DNA from: Corynebacterium ciconiae DSM 44920
GTDB taxonomy: Bacteria > Actinomycetota > Actinomycetes > Mycobacteriales > Mycobacteriaceae
Direction of reading: 5' to 3'
Length of the DNA: 64,000 nt
NCBI RefSeq assembly: GCF_030440575.1
Contig: NZ_CP047189.1
Location: 434,001 to 498,000, forward strand
The translations under genes were made by a program, and so were the position numbers. The notes under the pieces are model-generated. The model did not search any database. It was not told the DNA's origin and was given only the letters and a program-made list of their open reading frames with translations. This document shows positions 50,756-59,454 of this stretch, piece by piece. Position 1 is the stretch's first letter, and every line of letters starts with the position of its first letter.

Positions 50756-51655
50756 TTAGCTTTTCACTCTCTGAGTCACTGCGATACAGACAATAACGAT
50801 CACAGCTGCGGAGAAGATGATCGGATCGAGAACTTCGCCCATAAAGAGGATTGACCAGACAACTGTAAGCAAGGGTTGTGCGAGCTGAATTTGACTTGCC
50901 CGTGCTACTCCCATTTTCGCCATACCGGAGTACCACACGACGAATCCTAGGAACTGGGATACCCCGGCCACGTAGGCAAGCCCAAGAAGCCCCATAGCAG
51001 TGAGGTGGACAGGCTCATGCCCTAGCGCGAATCCAGTCACGATGAGATTCACCGGCAGTGCAACTACGTTACCCCATGCAATCACCTGCCAGCCTGGCAT
51101 CGTTTTCGAGAGGAATCCTCCGTAGGCGTATCCCAATCCGCATGCAACAACAGCCCCGAAGAGGAGGATATCCCCCACGCTTGGCGCTCCCCCGTGCCGA
51201 AGAAGGGAAAATGCGACAACAGTGACTGCTCCAACGCTGGCAGCGCCCCAGAATGCAAGGGGTTGGCGCTGCCCACTGACCATGCTGGCGATGACCGCCG
51301 TACACATGGGAAGGGTGCCAATTACGACTGCGGAATGTCCTGTTCCGGTGGTTTGCAACGCTAGTGCAGTCAGCAGCGGAAACCCGAGGCAGGATCCTCC
51401 AGCGACGATCGTTAACGCCAGCCAGTCGCTTCGTTGCGGTGCTGCCACACGGAATCTCCATAGAGCTCCGATCGAAAGCAGCGCCGCTACCACTCCTCGA
51501 AGCCCTGTTGTGGTCCACGGACCAAAACTGTCCATTGCCCAGACTGTGCCGGGAAAGCTGAACGAAAAAGCAAGGACTCCGAGGCTGGCCAGTAGAAACC
51601 CAGACTGGAGTACCGCTGGCATTTTCCCAGTAGTATCGCTATCATGTATTCTCAT
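50756..51655 (-). CDS. EamA (DMT superfamily) transporter
   Basis: This 299-residue protein has ten predicted helices in two EamA repeats (about 20-140 and 155-292; GLRGVVAALLSI and GVARASQIQLAQPLLTVVWSILFMGE are typical). It is probably an exporter or importer of an amino acid or small metabolite. The ATG at 51655 overlaps the ATG of the divergent regulator gene in one CATG; an internal ATG at 51622 is an alternative that would leave promoter room. MocR regulators often control an adjacent EamA transporter. GC and codon use are foreign-looking. Confidence 0.85.
   Translation of the reverse strand: MRIHDSDTTGKMPAVLQSGFLLASLGVLAFSFSFPGTVWAMDSFGPWTTTGLRGVVAALLSIGALWRFRVAAPQRSDWLALTIVAGGSCLGFPLLTALALQTTGTGHSAVVIGTLPMCTAVIASMVSGQRQPLAFWGAASVGAVTVVAFSLLRHGGAPSVGDILLFGAVVACGLGYAYGGFLSKTMPGWQVIAWGNVVALPVNLIVTGFALGHEPVHLTAMGLLGLAYVAGVSQFLGFVVWYSGMAKMGVARASQIQLAQPLLTVVWSILFMGEVLDPIIFSAAVIVIVCIAVTQRVKS
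51616..51645 (+). promoter_or_regulatory. Candidate promoter for a leaderless mocR transcript
   Basis: CTGGCA (51616-51621), an 18-bp spacer and TATCAT (51640-51645) lie eight bases before the regulator ATG, with no ribosome site. This spacing suits leaderless transcription. It also overlaps the EamA N-terminal codons. Confidence 0.45.
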
Positions 51656-53093
51656 GGTTTATGGTAGCAGTGCCGAAAAAGTTGTGGCAACTCTCACTCG
51701 TGAAATTGATAATGTTCCTCCAGGAACGCGCTTGGATTCCACGCGTATGCTCGTGAAACGGTTTGAGGTTAGCGCTTCAACCATTAGTGCTGCGTTATCG
51801 CTACTGTCCGAGCGGGGGCTTGTGGAAACGCGTCCTGGCGACGGTACCTATACGCTTCGACCTTTTACTGAAGCCGTTCCACGCGAGACATCTTGGCAAA
51901 ACGGACTCCTTGAGATTCCTGCATCTCGTACACGAGCAGGAATACACAGAAAAATCGACGCCAGTGGATTGAGTACAGCGTTAAGTATTCCTGGCGTGGA
52001 GGTCACTGACCTCAGCAGTGGCTATCTGCACCAATCTCTGCAGCCTTTGTCGTTGCTGCAGAGAGCAGCATCACGCAGTGCTCGTCACCCTGATGCGTGG
52101 AAACGTGGACCACTTGCGGGGCTGGTCGAACTCCGTTCATGGTTTGCCCAGGAAATAGGTGGCGATCTTTCTCATTCGGACGTCACCATTTGTAGTGGTG
52201 GACAGGCCTCCCTGAGCATCCTCATGCAGGCATTATCGCAGCCCGGGGATCAGATCCTTGTGGAGGATCTCACCTATCCTGGCATTTTGGCCGCATCTCG
52301 AGCTGCAAGCCTCCACCCCGTACCGATACCTATGACTCCACAAGGTATGAATCTCGAAGCGCTCGAAAAGGTCTTGATTCAGACCCGCGCTCGGCTCGTA
52401 GTTGTCCAGCCGACAGCCCACAATCCCACGGGCATTACGATGCCGGGAGAGTGCCGAGATCGTCTGTTAGCGCTTGTAAGAAGGCATCACGCATTCCTTA
52501 TTGAAGACGATTTTGCCCGCTATCTAAAGCATCACGATTCCCCGTCGCTATTGCCACCTTTGGTACGTGACGACACTTCGGGCGCGGTGATCCACATTCG
52601 TTCACTCACAAAAGCAGCATCTTCAAACTTACGGATCGCTGCCATAGTGAGTCGTGGTGACATTACGCAGCGCATCAGGGAGACTCAAGCCATCCATTCG
52701 ATGCTCATTCCTACTCAGCAACAGCTTCTAGCCCTCGAACTTGTCAAGAGTCCTTCTTGGAAGCGGCACCTTCTCTCCTTGGGTAGAAGTCTTTCCCAAC
52801 GGCGTATTGCAGCACTAGCGGCCATTCGGGAATATATGCCAACTGTTTCCGTTTCCCACCTGCCAACGGCGGGATACCACTTGTGGATGGAGTTACCCCA
52901 GCCTTGGCAAGCGGCCGATTTTGCCGCGGCTTCATTGGCGCAGAGAGTATTACTATCTGACGGTCGCCTCTACTCTTCGGCCGACTCGTCTTCGCGTTGT
53001 GTGCGCATTAGTTATGTGGCCGCACCAACACCGACGGACCTCACCAGCGCCCTTCGTCAACTAGGCTCGCACGTACTCGTTAGCAGCACCTGA
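51654..53093 (+). CDS. MocR/PdxR-type GntR regulator with aminotransferase domain
   Basis: ATG 51654 gives 479 residues: an N-terminal winged helix of the GntR family (about 10-70; RLDSTRMLVKRFEVSASTISAALSLLSERGLVETRPGDGTY) and a fold-type I aminotransferase-like domain (about 110-475). The PLP-lysine is in HIRSLTKAASSNLRIA and the Asp in IEDDFARY; TAHNPTG is intact. Such proteins bind PLP or an aldimine and regulate a neighbouring gene, here presumably the EamA transporter. A long open frame upstream, overlapping eamA, is not part of the gene. Confidence 0.88.
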   Translation: MVYGSSAEKVVATLTREIDNVPPGTRLDSTRMLVKRFEVSASTISAALSLLSERGLVETRPGDGTYTLRPFTEAVPRETSWQNGLLEIPASRTRAGIHRKIDASGLSTALSIPGVEVTDLSSGYLHQSLQPLSLLQRAASRSARHPDAWKRGPLAGLVELRSWFAQEIGGDLSHSDVTICSGGQASLSILMQALSQPGDQILVEDLTYPGILAASRAASLHPVPIPMTPQGMNLEALEKVLIQTRARLVVVQPTAHNPTGITMPGECRDRLLALVRRHHAFLIEDDFARYLKHHDSPSLLPPLVRDDTSGAVIHIRSLTKAASSNLRIAAIVSRGDITQRIRETQAIHSMLIPTQQQLLALELVKSPSWKRHLLSLGRSLSQRRIAALAAIREYMPTVSVSHLPTAGYHLWMELPQPWQAADFAAASLAQRVLLSDGRLYSSADSSSRCVRISYVAAPTPTDLTSALRQLGSHVLVSST

Positions 53094-53158
53094 AACCGGC
53101 CACGGTAGAATCACGCCTCAAACCTGTTACACTCACTTCGGTCAAGACATCCATACCT

Positions 53159-53277
53159 CGCCGTCTCGGGCTCTAGACCCGTCCGAGTCTGTCGCAAGCG
53201 TCACCGAGCACATCTGTGCTGGGATTCCGCTTCACGCAGCAGCGCCTCCCCTTATTTATCGATAGGGGAGGCGCTTT
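53159..53277 (+). repeat. Direct repeat, right copy (rlmB 3' end + terminator)
   Basis: This is the second 119-bp copy, 117 of 119 identical to 50245-50363, including the rlmB stop context and hairpin (53241-53277). It now serves as terminator after mocR and sits 39 bp from the convergent ABC gene stop. Confidence 0.95.
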
Positions 53278-53316
53278 CTTGTAGTGATGGTCAGGTCACT
53301 GGCGAATGCGTGTGCT

Positions 53317-55128
53317 CTAGCCAGCCCACTGGGCGTAGAGGGCAGCATAGTGTTTGCCGTTGGCGATGAGCTCCTCGTGGGTGCCGTCTTCGATGATGCG
53401 GCCGTGTTCCATCACCAAAATACGGTCGGCAGTACGGGACTGGTCCAAGCGGTGTGCGATAACCAAAGCGGTGCGCCCCTCAGCGGCGCGTTGGGCAGCT
53501 GCCTCGAGATCACGCGCGTAATCCGACCCCGCTTCGGAGGTGGCTTCGTCCAAGATCAGCACGGGTGGGTCTACCAGCCCGATGCGGGCGAGGGCGATTT
53601 GTTGCATCACTTCCGGTGCCAGATCCTCATGCCCGGCACCCACTTCGGTGTCTAGTCCTTGTGGCAACCAGCGTTGCCACAGCGGGGACTGCGGGTGCAG
53701 GCCGGCTTCGGCCAGCGCGGCCATCAGCTCCTCATCGCTCGCTCCTGGCCTAGCTAGCTGTAGATCCTCACGCAACGTACCGGAGAATACGTGCATCTCT
53801 TGGTTCGCCATACTGATGTGGCGAGCCACCCAGTTGTGGGACACCTCAGCGGTGTTGATGCGCCTGTGAGGGGTGTCCACGTAGATCGCACCTTCGCTAG
53901 GCTCTAGGAGCCCGCAGAGGAGCTGGGCGAGGGTCGATTTTCCTGCCCCGGAGGTACCCACCAGCGCGGTCGTGCTGCCCGCGGCGAGCGTGAGGTTCAT
54001 CGGTTCGATCACATTCGACTGCCCGTCGTCGTAGCTAAAGCGCAGATTCTCTACCGTGATGGCGGGTGGAGTGGTGAGATCATCCTCGGTATCGGCTATA
54101 TCGTGGCCGCTTAGTTGGGCCAGCGACACGGCGCGCCCGAGCGAGGTGGAAGCAGACTGGATCAAACTAGCGAAGTCGAGCACATTGAAAATATGGATCT
54201 CCATGCGAAACGCCAAGATGATTGCTGCAGCGGCCTGACCTGCAGTGATAATTCCGTGTACGGCCATCCACGAGCCTAAGGTGGTGGTGGCGAGTAGCAG
54301 GATGGAAAAGCCAATGTAGCCGCCGCCAAGGATGCGGGAATCGAGCGGTTTAATCACTCGTTCGGCCCGCACAACCCGCCACGAGGTGGTGTTCATGCGG
54401 GCGCCCGCCCAGCGCGAGAGCCCGTAGGCGCGGATGGTGTCGAGGCCACGAATAGAGTCCAGCAACACGTTGTTGCGCTGTGCCTCGGCGGCAGCTCCGC
54501 GGTTGACTGCATCCGGTAGGTCGCGAAGCGAGCCCCGAAGAAAGAGGGCCACCGGAAGCCCCACCAGCACCCAGCAGAGAAGGAAGAGGGGGTGGATCAT
54601 CATCGTGGCGATGAGGGTGACAGGAAACATCACCACGGTGATGACCAACCGGGCTCCCACCATCGTGACTGTGCGGTAGAGGTTGTCGATATCACGAGTG
54701 AGACGAGTAATCACATTGCCCGTGCCGAGCTCAAGAATGCGCGGTGCTGGCGCGCGCAGCACCGCCGAAAGGCAGCGCTGGCGTAGCTCCACAGAGACGG
54801 TGCGGGTGAGGATTGCGAGCAAGTACACCACGAGTTCATTGGCGATCATGTGCACCACGGTGAGCACGCCAATGGCGATGAGTAGCCACATCACAGCCGA
54901 TGCGCCGGATCCGAAGATTCCGTAGCTACCGCCGGAGAAGACGTCAATGGAGCGCCCCATCACCACCGAGCTCATGTTTTGGCACACCACAGCCACCACG
55001 GCTACTCCGAGCATCATGATCCACCACCAGGGGCGGGGATAGGAGGTGAGGCTGCGCAGGTAGCGCAGGCTCTCGCGAGGAGTGGCGGGTGGCAGTGCGT
55101 CTACCTCGAGCGTGTCTTTCTGGCTCAT
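53317..55128 (-). CDS. ABC exporter half-transporter with intact Walker A but degenerate signature motif
   Basis: This 603-residue protein has a six-helix membrane domain (about 35-325) and an ATPase domain (358-603). Walker A GTSGAGKST (391-399), Q-loop Q443, Walker B LILDE (D527/E528) and H-loop H559 are all present. The LSGGQ signature is replaced by LAPEV (503-507), although the following IALAR is kept. It begins inside the end of the partner gene (ATGA overlap), so the two half-transporters should form a heterodimer. Substrate unknown. Confidence 0.9.
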   Translation of the reverse strand: MSQKDTLEVDALPPATPRESLRYLRSLTSYPRPWWWIMMLGVAVVAVVCQNMSSVVMGRSIDVFSGGSYGIFGSGASAVMWLLIAIGVLTVVHMIANELVVYLLAILTRTVSVELRQRCLSAVLRAPAPRILELGTGNVITRLTRDIDNLYRTVTMVGARLVITVVMFPVTLIATMMIHPLFLLCWVLVGLPVALFLRGSLRDLPDAVNRGAAAEAQRNNVLLDSIRGLDTIRAYGLSRWAGARMNTTSWRVVRAERVIKPLDSRILGGGYIGFSILLLATTTLGSWMAVHGIITAGQAAAAIILAFRMEIHIFNVLDFASLIQSASTSLGRAVSLAQLSGHDIADTEDDLTTPPAITVENLRFSYDDGQSNVIEPMNLTLAAGSTTALVGTSGAGKSTLAQLLCGLLEPSEGAIYVDTPHRRINTAEVSHNWVARHISMANQEMHVFSGTLREDLQLARPGASDEELMAALAEAGLHPQSPLWQRWLPQGLDTEVGAGHEDLAPEVMQQIALARIGLVDPPVLILDEATSEAGSDYARDLEAAAQRAAEGRTALVIAHRLDQSRTADRILVMEHGRIIEDGTHEELIANGKHYAALYAQWAG

Positions 55129-56738
55129 GAGCTGCCCTCCTTATCTAGTGGCATGGTTGGGGCTGGGTTGGGGGAGTCCGCGAGGATGTTATCGGCGGCT
55201 TGGCGCCATGCCCGAGAGGTGCTGATGACTACGGTGAGTTTCTCAGCACGGTGCTGTTTCACATTGGCCACAACGTGGGAGAGCGTGACCGCGTCCAAGC
55301 CCGTGGTGGGTTCATCAAAGATCAACACATCTGCGCCGGTGAGTACGGCTCGTGCCATGCCGACTCGTTGGCGTTGCCCGCCGGAGAGATTGAGGCCGGC
55401 TTCGCCGATGTCACCGGTGGGCATCTCGCCGTTGGGGCCATAGCCGCCGAGGCGGCGAACAATATCTTCACAGCACGCCACTTCGAGTGCTTGGCGCAGC
55501 TCGGCATCGCTGTGTAGCTCTTCAGGGTCGAGGTTTTCACGCAAGGTGGTAGCGAAGATCGTGCTCACATGGGGTACCCGCAGTCCTGCCCAGCAGGGGT
55601 CGCTATCTGCCACCACTAACCCCGTGGCAGTGGAATGGGCGGAGGGCTGCTTGGCGGGGGAGGTATCGAACTGTGTAACGAGATCATGAATGCGCTCCGC
55701 TGAGGCATTAGCTCGGGCGATGGTCTCGACCGATAGTCCGAGAGCCTTGCCACTCACCAACAACGCCGGTGGGGCGGTGAGCACGATGGTCATGAACTCG
55801 CCTGGGGTGATATCCCCAGAGTTCACAAGCGTGCCTGCGAGTGCCACGCAGGCAACAATGAACACCACGGGGCAGAGCTGCCGAGCGAGAGAGGCGTAGA
55901 AGGCAATGCGGGCGTCGTGCAGCATTGCTTTCAAGGACTCTGATGCGGCCTCATCGAAACGCTTTTCCGAGGTTCCAACAGCACCGAGGCCCTTGATCAC
56001 TCGGGAGCCTTGGGCAAGATCGGTGCCGAGGGAGGTGGCGCGGGCCTCTGCGGCGCGGCGATTCGACGATACTTTGGTGATAAATCGGCCGGTGTAGATG
56101 GAGGCTGCAAGGGTGGCGAGGCCACCGAGAGGCACCAGTAGTGCTAGCCGGTAGTCGATAGGGATGGCCATGATGCTGGTGGCGATGAGCATCATGACCA
56201 TCCCTAGAGGGAAGGTGTTGAGATACTTCGTTAAAGAAATGGTATGAGCATCCTCGTCAACGGTGCTCATCACTGTGCCCGGGGAGGTGTGAAGCCCATT
56301 CGCCCGCAATAATCGTTGAACCACGCCGTTGCGGATGCGGTGGGCGAGGCGCACACGGCCAAGATCAACAAAAACAGAGTTGTGAACCTCGGCGATCCAG
56401 CTCACCAGATACAGCGCGATGATGACGAGCAGTGGAACAACGACCTCGCCAAAAGAGACATCGATGCCGACGAGACGGTCAGTGATCACGCCAAGAAGCC
56501 GAGACACCACCACGGACACTGGAGCGACCGCAAGCCCCAAGGCGAGGGTGAGGGACGAGACCTTGGGGAAGGAGAAGAAGGCGCGCCACACGGCGCGAGT
56601 ATTGCCGGGCCATGTTCCCTCGCCGGCAGCGCGGACGAGGGGGATTTCCTTTTCCTCGGGAGGGTCCGTGGGTGCGAACCACAGCCACGTAGGAAGCGGG
56701 CGCGGCCTAGTGAGCTGAGAAAACGATGTGCGAGGCAT
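55125..56738 (-). CDS. ABC exporter half-transporter lacking Walker A but with intact signature motif
   Basis: ATG 56738 gives 537 residues. A membrane domain (about 50-330) is followed by a shortened ATPase domain: after residue ~375 only about 15 residues precede the Q-loop-like RVPHVSTIFATTLRENL, where about 85 are normal, so Walker A is missing and Gln is His390. The signature NLSGGQRQRVGMARA (LSGGQ 451-455) and Walker B VLIFDEP are perfect. The H-loop His is replaced (VVISTSRAW). Together with the partner gene this gives one complete composite ATP site. Confidence 0.88.
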   Translation of the reverse strand: MPRTSFSQLTRPRPLPTWLWFAPTDPPEEKEIPLVRAAGEGTWPGNTRAVWRAFFSFPKVSSLTLALGLAVAPVSVVVSRLLGVITDRLVGIDVSFGEVVVPLLVIIALYLVSWIAEVHNSVFVDLGRVRLAHRIRNGVVQRLLRANGLHTSPGTVMSTVDEDAHTISLTKYLNTFPLGMVMMLIATSIMAIPIDYRLALLVPLGGLATLAASIYTGRFITKVSSNRRAAEARATSLGTDLAQGSRVIKGLGAVGTSEKRFDEAASESLKAMLHDARIAFYASLARQLCPVVFIVACVALAGTLVNSGDITPGEFMTIVLTAPPALLVSGKALGLSVETIARANASAERIHDLVTQFDTSPAKQPSAHSTATGLVVADSDPCWAGLRVPHVSTIFATTLRENLDPEELHSDAELRQALEVACCEDIVRRLGGYGPNGEMPTGDIGEAGLNLSGGQRQRVGMARAVLTGADVLIFDEPTTGLDAVTLSHVVANVKQHRAEKLTVVISTSRAWRQAADNILADSPNPAPTMPLDKEGSS

Positions 56739-56772
56739 AGTGCCCAAGCTACAACACGAAAGTGAGATAGCG

Positions 56773-56790
56773 CACTATAACATCGTAGTG
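56773..56790 (-). promoter_or_regulatory. Inverted repeat over the ABC exporter promoter
   Basis: CACTA-N8-TAGTG overlaps TATAGT on the minus strand (56774-56779), a good -10 for the exporter genes. A repressor site is plausible, but no regulator gene is adjacent. Confidence 0.45.
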
Positions 56791-56814
56791 TGTTCTTTTA
56801 TCCCAGCTCAGGGG

Positions 56815-58197
56815 CTAGGAAACGTGCGCCGATTCCGTCTCTGGCGCGGGCTGGAAACGAAAATGACTTTCAGCTTGCCGTGATTCGTGAGTAGGTGCCA
56901 AAGGAATGCCGGCACGCTCCCGAAGGATGAAGGCGCAGAAGAAGCCGATGCACGAGGCGAGCACCAGATAGATACTCACGGCGAAGGTTGTGCCCGTGGC
57001 GCCCACAAGAGCGGCAGCGATGGTGGGGGCAAAGGCCCCGCCAAGAATGGAGCCGAAGGCGTAGGTGATGGATACGCCCGAGGCGCGGATCGAGGCGGGG
57101 AAGAGCTCGGCATACATTGCGGACTGCTGACCGTAGGTTAGGCCCAGGCCGATGGTGAGCAGGATGAGCGCCATGTAGAGCTTGCTTACCTCACCGGTGT
57201 TCGTCAGCGGGAAGAGGGCGGCGGCGCCCACGGCCTGCAAGGTGAAGCCGATGAGGTAGGTGCCGCGGCGGCCGATATAGTCCGAGACCCAGCCGGCAAA
57301 GAGGGTGAAAATCATCCACGTCAGAGCGGAGACGGTCACTGCGTTGAGTACCACGGAGCGTTCGATACCGACATTATCGCTGGCATAGTTCTGGATGTAG
57401 CCACCGGCTGTCATGTAGCCTACGGCGGAGTTGCCGGCGAAGATCAGTGCGCCAGTAAGGACCACGGGCAGGAAGTTCTTGAACAGCACGCCGATGGGGT
57501 TGGTGACTTCCCCTTGCTTGCGCTCTGCGATTTCGGAGAACACGGGGGATTCGTCTACGCCGCGGCGCACGAAGTAGCCGATACCCACCAGCACAATGGA
57601 GATGAGGAAGGGGATGCGCCAGCCCCATTCCATGAAGGCATCACCGGGGGCAATGTAGGTCATGATCGACAGTGCGGCCGAGGACATCAACAGGCCCAAG
57701 GGGACGCCGATCTGCGGGCCGGCGCCGTAAATGCCGCGTTTGTTATTGGGGGCGTGCTCCACTGCTAGCAGTACGGCAGAGCCCCACTCGCCACCCGCGG
57801 AGATGCCTTGGATGATGCGCAGGGCGATCAATAGAACGGGGCCCCAAATGCCGGCAGTCTCGTAGGTGGGTAGCAGGCCGATGAGGGTGGTGGCCAGACC
57901 CATGGCGAAGAGTGTGACCATGAGCACCACGCGGCGGCCAACGCGGTCGCCGTAGTGGCCGGCCAGGAAGGCGCCCAGCGGTCGGAAGAGGAAGGAAAGG
58001 CCGACGGTGAGGAAGGCGACGACCGTTGCCAGTCCACCCTCGAGGGAGCCGAACATGGTGGTTTTGAACACCAAGCCGGCAACCGCGGCATAGAGGAAGT
58101 AGTCGTACCACTCGATGGCAGTGCCGATGGTGGTGGCCGCGAGGACGCGGCGTCGCTCGGCAAAAGAAATGCCCTGAGTGTGTGGTTCGTGTGCCAT
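56815..58197 (-). CDS. MFS metabolite:H+ symporter (MHS family)
   Basis: ATG 58197 gives 460 residues with 12 helices. Family motifs: TIGTAIEWYDYFLYA in helix 1, GHYGDRVGRRVVLMVTL in the 2-3 loop, RIIQGISAGGEWGSAVLL in helix 5 and WRIPFLIS in helix 6, as in ShiA/ProP/KgtP-type carriers of organic acids, shikimate or osmolytes. The substrate cannot be chosen from sequence. A 24-codon in-frame extension to 58269 lacks a ribosome site, but the chosen ATG's own site is also weak. Confidence 0.88.
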   Translation of the reverse strand: MAHEPHTQGISFAERRRVLAATTIGTAIEWYDYFLYAAVAGLVFKTTMFGSLEGGLATVVAFLTVGLSFLFRPLGAFLAGHYGDRVGRRVVLMVTLFAMGLATTLIGLLPTYETAGIWGPVLLIALRIIQGISAGGEWGSAVLLAVEHAPNNKRGIYGAGPQIGVPLGLLMSSAALSIMTYIAPGDAFMEWGWRIPFLISIVLVGIGYFVRRGVDESPVFSEIAERKQGEVTNPIGVLFKNFLPVVLTGALIFAGNSAVGYMTAGGYIQNYASDNVGIERSVVLNAVTVSALTWMIFTLFAGWVSDYIGRRGTYLIGFTLQAVGAAALFPLTNTGEVSKLYMALILLTIGLGLTYGQQSAMYAELFPASIRASGVSITYAFGSILGGAFAPTIAAALVGATGTTFAVSIYLVLASCIGFFCAFILRERAGIPLAPTHESRQAESHFRFQPAPETESAHVS

Positions 58198-58581
58198 ATG
58201 TATATCCGTGAGGTAGGAGGGAATTATGGAAATCGTCGCAAGTATATTTTCACCCGCCTCCCTTGGCAAACGTAGGACGTGTGGGGCGGGCAGGGTGTGC
58301 GGCGGTCACCGCGCCTTCGGGGTGAGGGGTTAGCTAGGCCGCGTTGCAGCGCCTAGTGTGCGCTGACTCACTAAACCCTAGCAAACGTTATTGAAATGAA
58401 ATATTTCTCTATCATCCAGCGCACCGCCCATCGGGGGTCACAGCCATGTTAAAGCGGCAGCGTAGACCCATAAAGTGACAGTGGGGAAGAGTGCACAAAA
58501 ATGTGCGCCCCTAGGTGCACACAGGGCACTCAGGGGCGCGGATGCTCGAGGTCTCAGCGAGTAGCGAATGATATGCGCGAG
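58198..58581. other. Intergenic region between the zinc operon and the MFS gene
   Basis: This 384-bp gap has no gene. The hairpin GCGCCCCT / AGGGGCGC at 58505-58539 probably ends the znu operon. An A/T-rich palindromic stretch (GAAAT-N5-ATTTC around 58397) lies where the MFS promoter should be. Confidence 0.45.
58505..58539 (-). terminator. Probable terminator of the znu operon
   Basis: The stem GCGCCCCT / AGGGGCGC encloses a second short GTGC/GCAC pairing, 43 bp beyond the znuB stop. Confidence 0.6.
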
Positions 58582-59454
58582 TTATGGGGCGTTGCAGTGC
58601 GGCTCTGAAGGCCGCTGCGCCGCGCTGATCCGGCGTCCGCGCACCGCACCCACCCCGCGGCACACCAAATAAATAAGAAAGGACAGGGTGGTGACAAATA
58701 CTGACACCGGCAACCCTGGGGCGAGGGAGAGCACGATGCCGCCCACCGCGGCTACTTCGGCAAACACGATGGAATATAGCACCGCCCGCACCGGATGGGA
58801 GGTGATGTGAACGGCGGCCGCGCCGGGGGTAATGAGCAGGCTCATCACCAATAGCGCGCCCACAATCTGCACGGATTGGGCAGCGGTGAGACCTACGAGG
58901 ATGGCAAAGCCGACAGCCACTAGGCGGGTGTTGATGCCGCTTGCCGCAGCCAGTTGTGGGTCGGCGCTGGCGAAGAGCAGCGGCCGCCAGAACACCACCA
59001 CAGCGCCCACCACAATCACCACCACGGCTGCCAATAGCCACAGCGAGGAGGAGGACACGCCCACGATCTGACCGGTCAACAACGAGAACGCGGTGGAGGT
59101 TTTGCCGGGGTAGAGGTGAATGAACAGCACAGACAAGCCCATGCCGAAGCTCATCACCACCCCCACGGCGCTGTCCTGGCGCTTCATTCCGAGTAGCGCC
59201 AAGATGATTGCGGCGATCACCGAGCCCACCACAGCACCGACGCCGATGTTGAGCCCTGCCAGCAGGGCGGCGGAGGCGCCCATGAGGGCCAACTCTGAGG
59301 TGCCGTGCACGGAGAAGGACATCTGCCGTAGCACGATCAGGGGCGTCATCACCCCAGAGACGACCCCCAGCAGGGCTGCTGCGATGAGGGCATCTTGAAC
59401 GAAGCCGACACTCAACAAATATGAGGTGTCGTTGACAAAGCTAGACAGATCCAT
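58582..59454 (-). CDS. znuB: Zinc/manganese ABC transporter permease (ZnuB/MntB family)
   Basis: This 290-residue ABC-3 family permease has eight or nine helices. It carries the family stretch MSFSVHGTSELALMGASAALLAG and the coupling motif SVQIVGALLVMSLLITPGAAAVHIT. It begins directly after the stop of the ATPase gene (TAA ATG), so it is translationally coupled. It should form the zinc channel with the ATPase and the His-rich binding protein upstream. Confidence 0.9.
   Translation of the reverse strand: MDLSSFVNDTSYLLSVGFVQDALIAAALLGVVSGVMTPLIVLRQMSFSVHGTSELALMGASAALLAGLNIGVGAVVGSVIAAIILALLGMKRQDSAVGVVMSFGMGLSVLFIHLYPGKTSTAFSLLTGQIVGVSSSSLWLLAAVVVIVVGAVVVFWRPLLFASADPQLAAASGINTRLVAVGFAILVGLTAAQSVQIVGALLVMSLLITPGAAAVHITSHPVRAVLYSIVFAEVAAVGGIVLSLAPGLPVSVFVTTLSFLIYLVCRGVGAVRGRRISAAQRPSEPHCNAP

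Larger units (their letters stand above)
50364..53158. mobile_element. Putative acquired insert (EamA transporter + MocR regulator) between direct repeats
   Basis: The 2.8-kb segment has visibly lower GC and different codon choice from neighbouring genes. It is bracketed by 119-bp direct repeats of the rlmB 3' end and contains no copy of the dispersed GCGTCGAYAAGC word. No integrase or transposase is present. Acquisition by recombination is inferred. Confidence 0.6.

Noticed and set aside
50541..50759. 72-codon open frame in the insert left arm
   Set aside because: It has no ribosome site, no recognisable motif and runs into the 3' end of eamA.
50600..50760. tRNA-like words (CTCGAACCC, GATTCGAACC) in the insert left arm
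   Set aside because: Both resemble a T-loop on the minus strand, but neither has paired T-arm stems, anticodon arm or acceptor stem.
51222..51653. Extension of the MocR reading frame 144 codons upstream
   Set aside because: It lies antisense to eamA, reads as low-complexity shadow sequence and lacks homology to GntR N-termini, which begin at the chosen ATG.
55125..56738. Frameshift or pseudogene explanation for the missing Walker A
   Set aside because: The frame is continuous, flanking motifs on both sides are in frame, codon bias is normal, and the partner's lost signature is complementary. Resequencing would still be a useful control.
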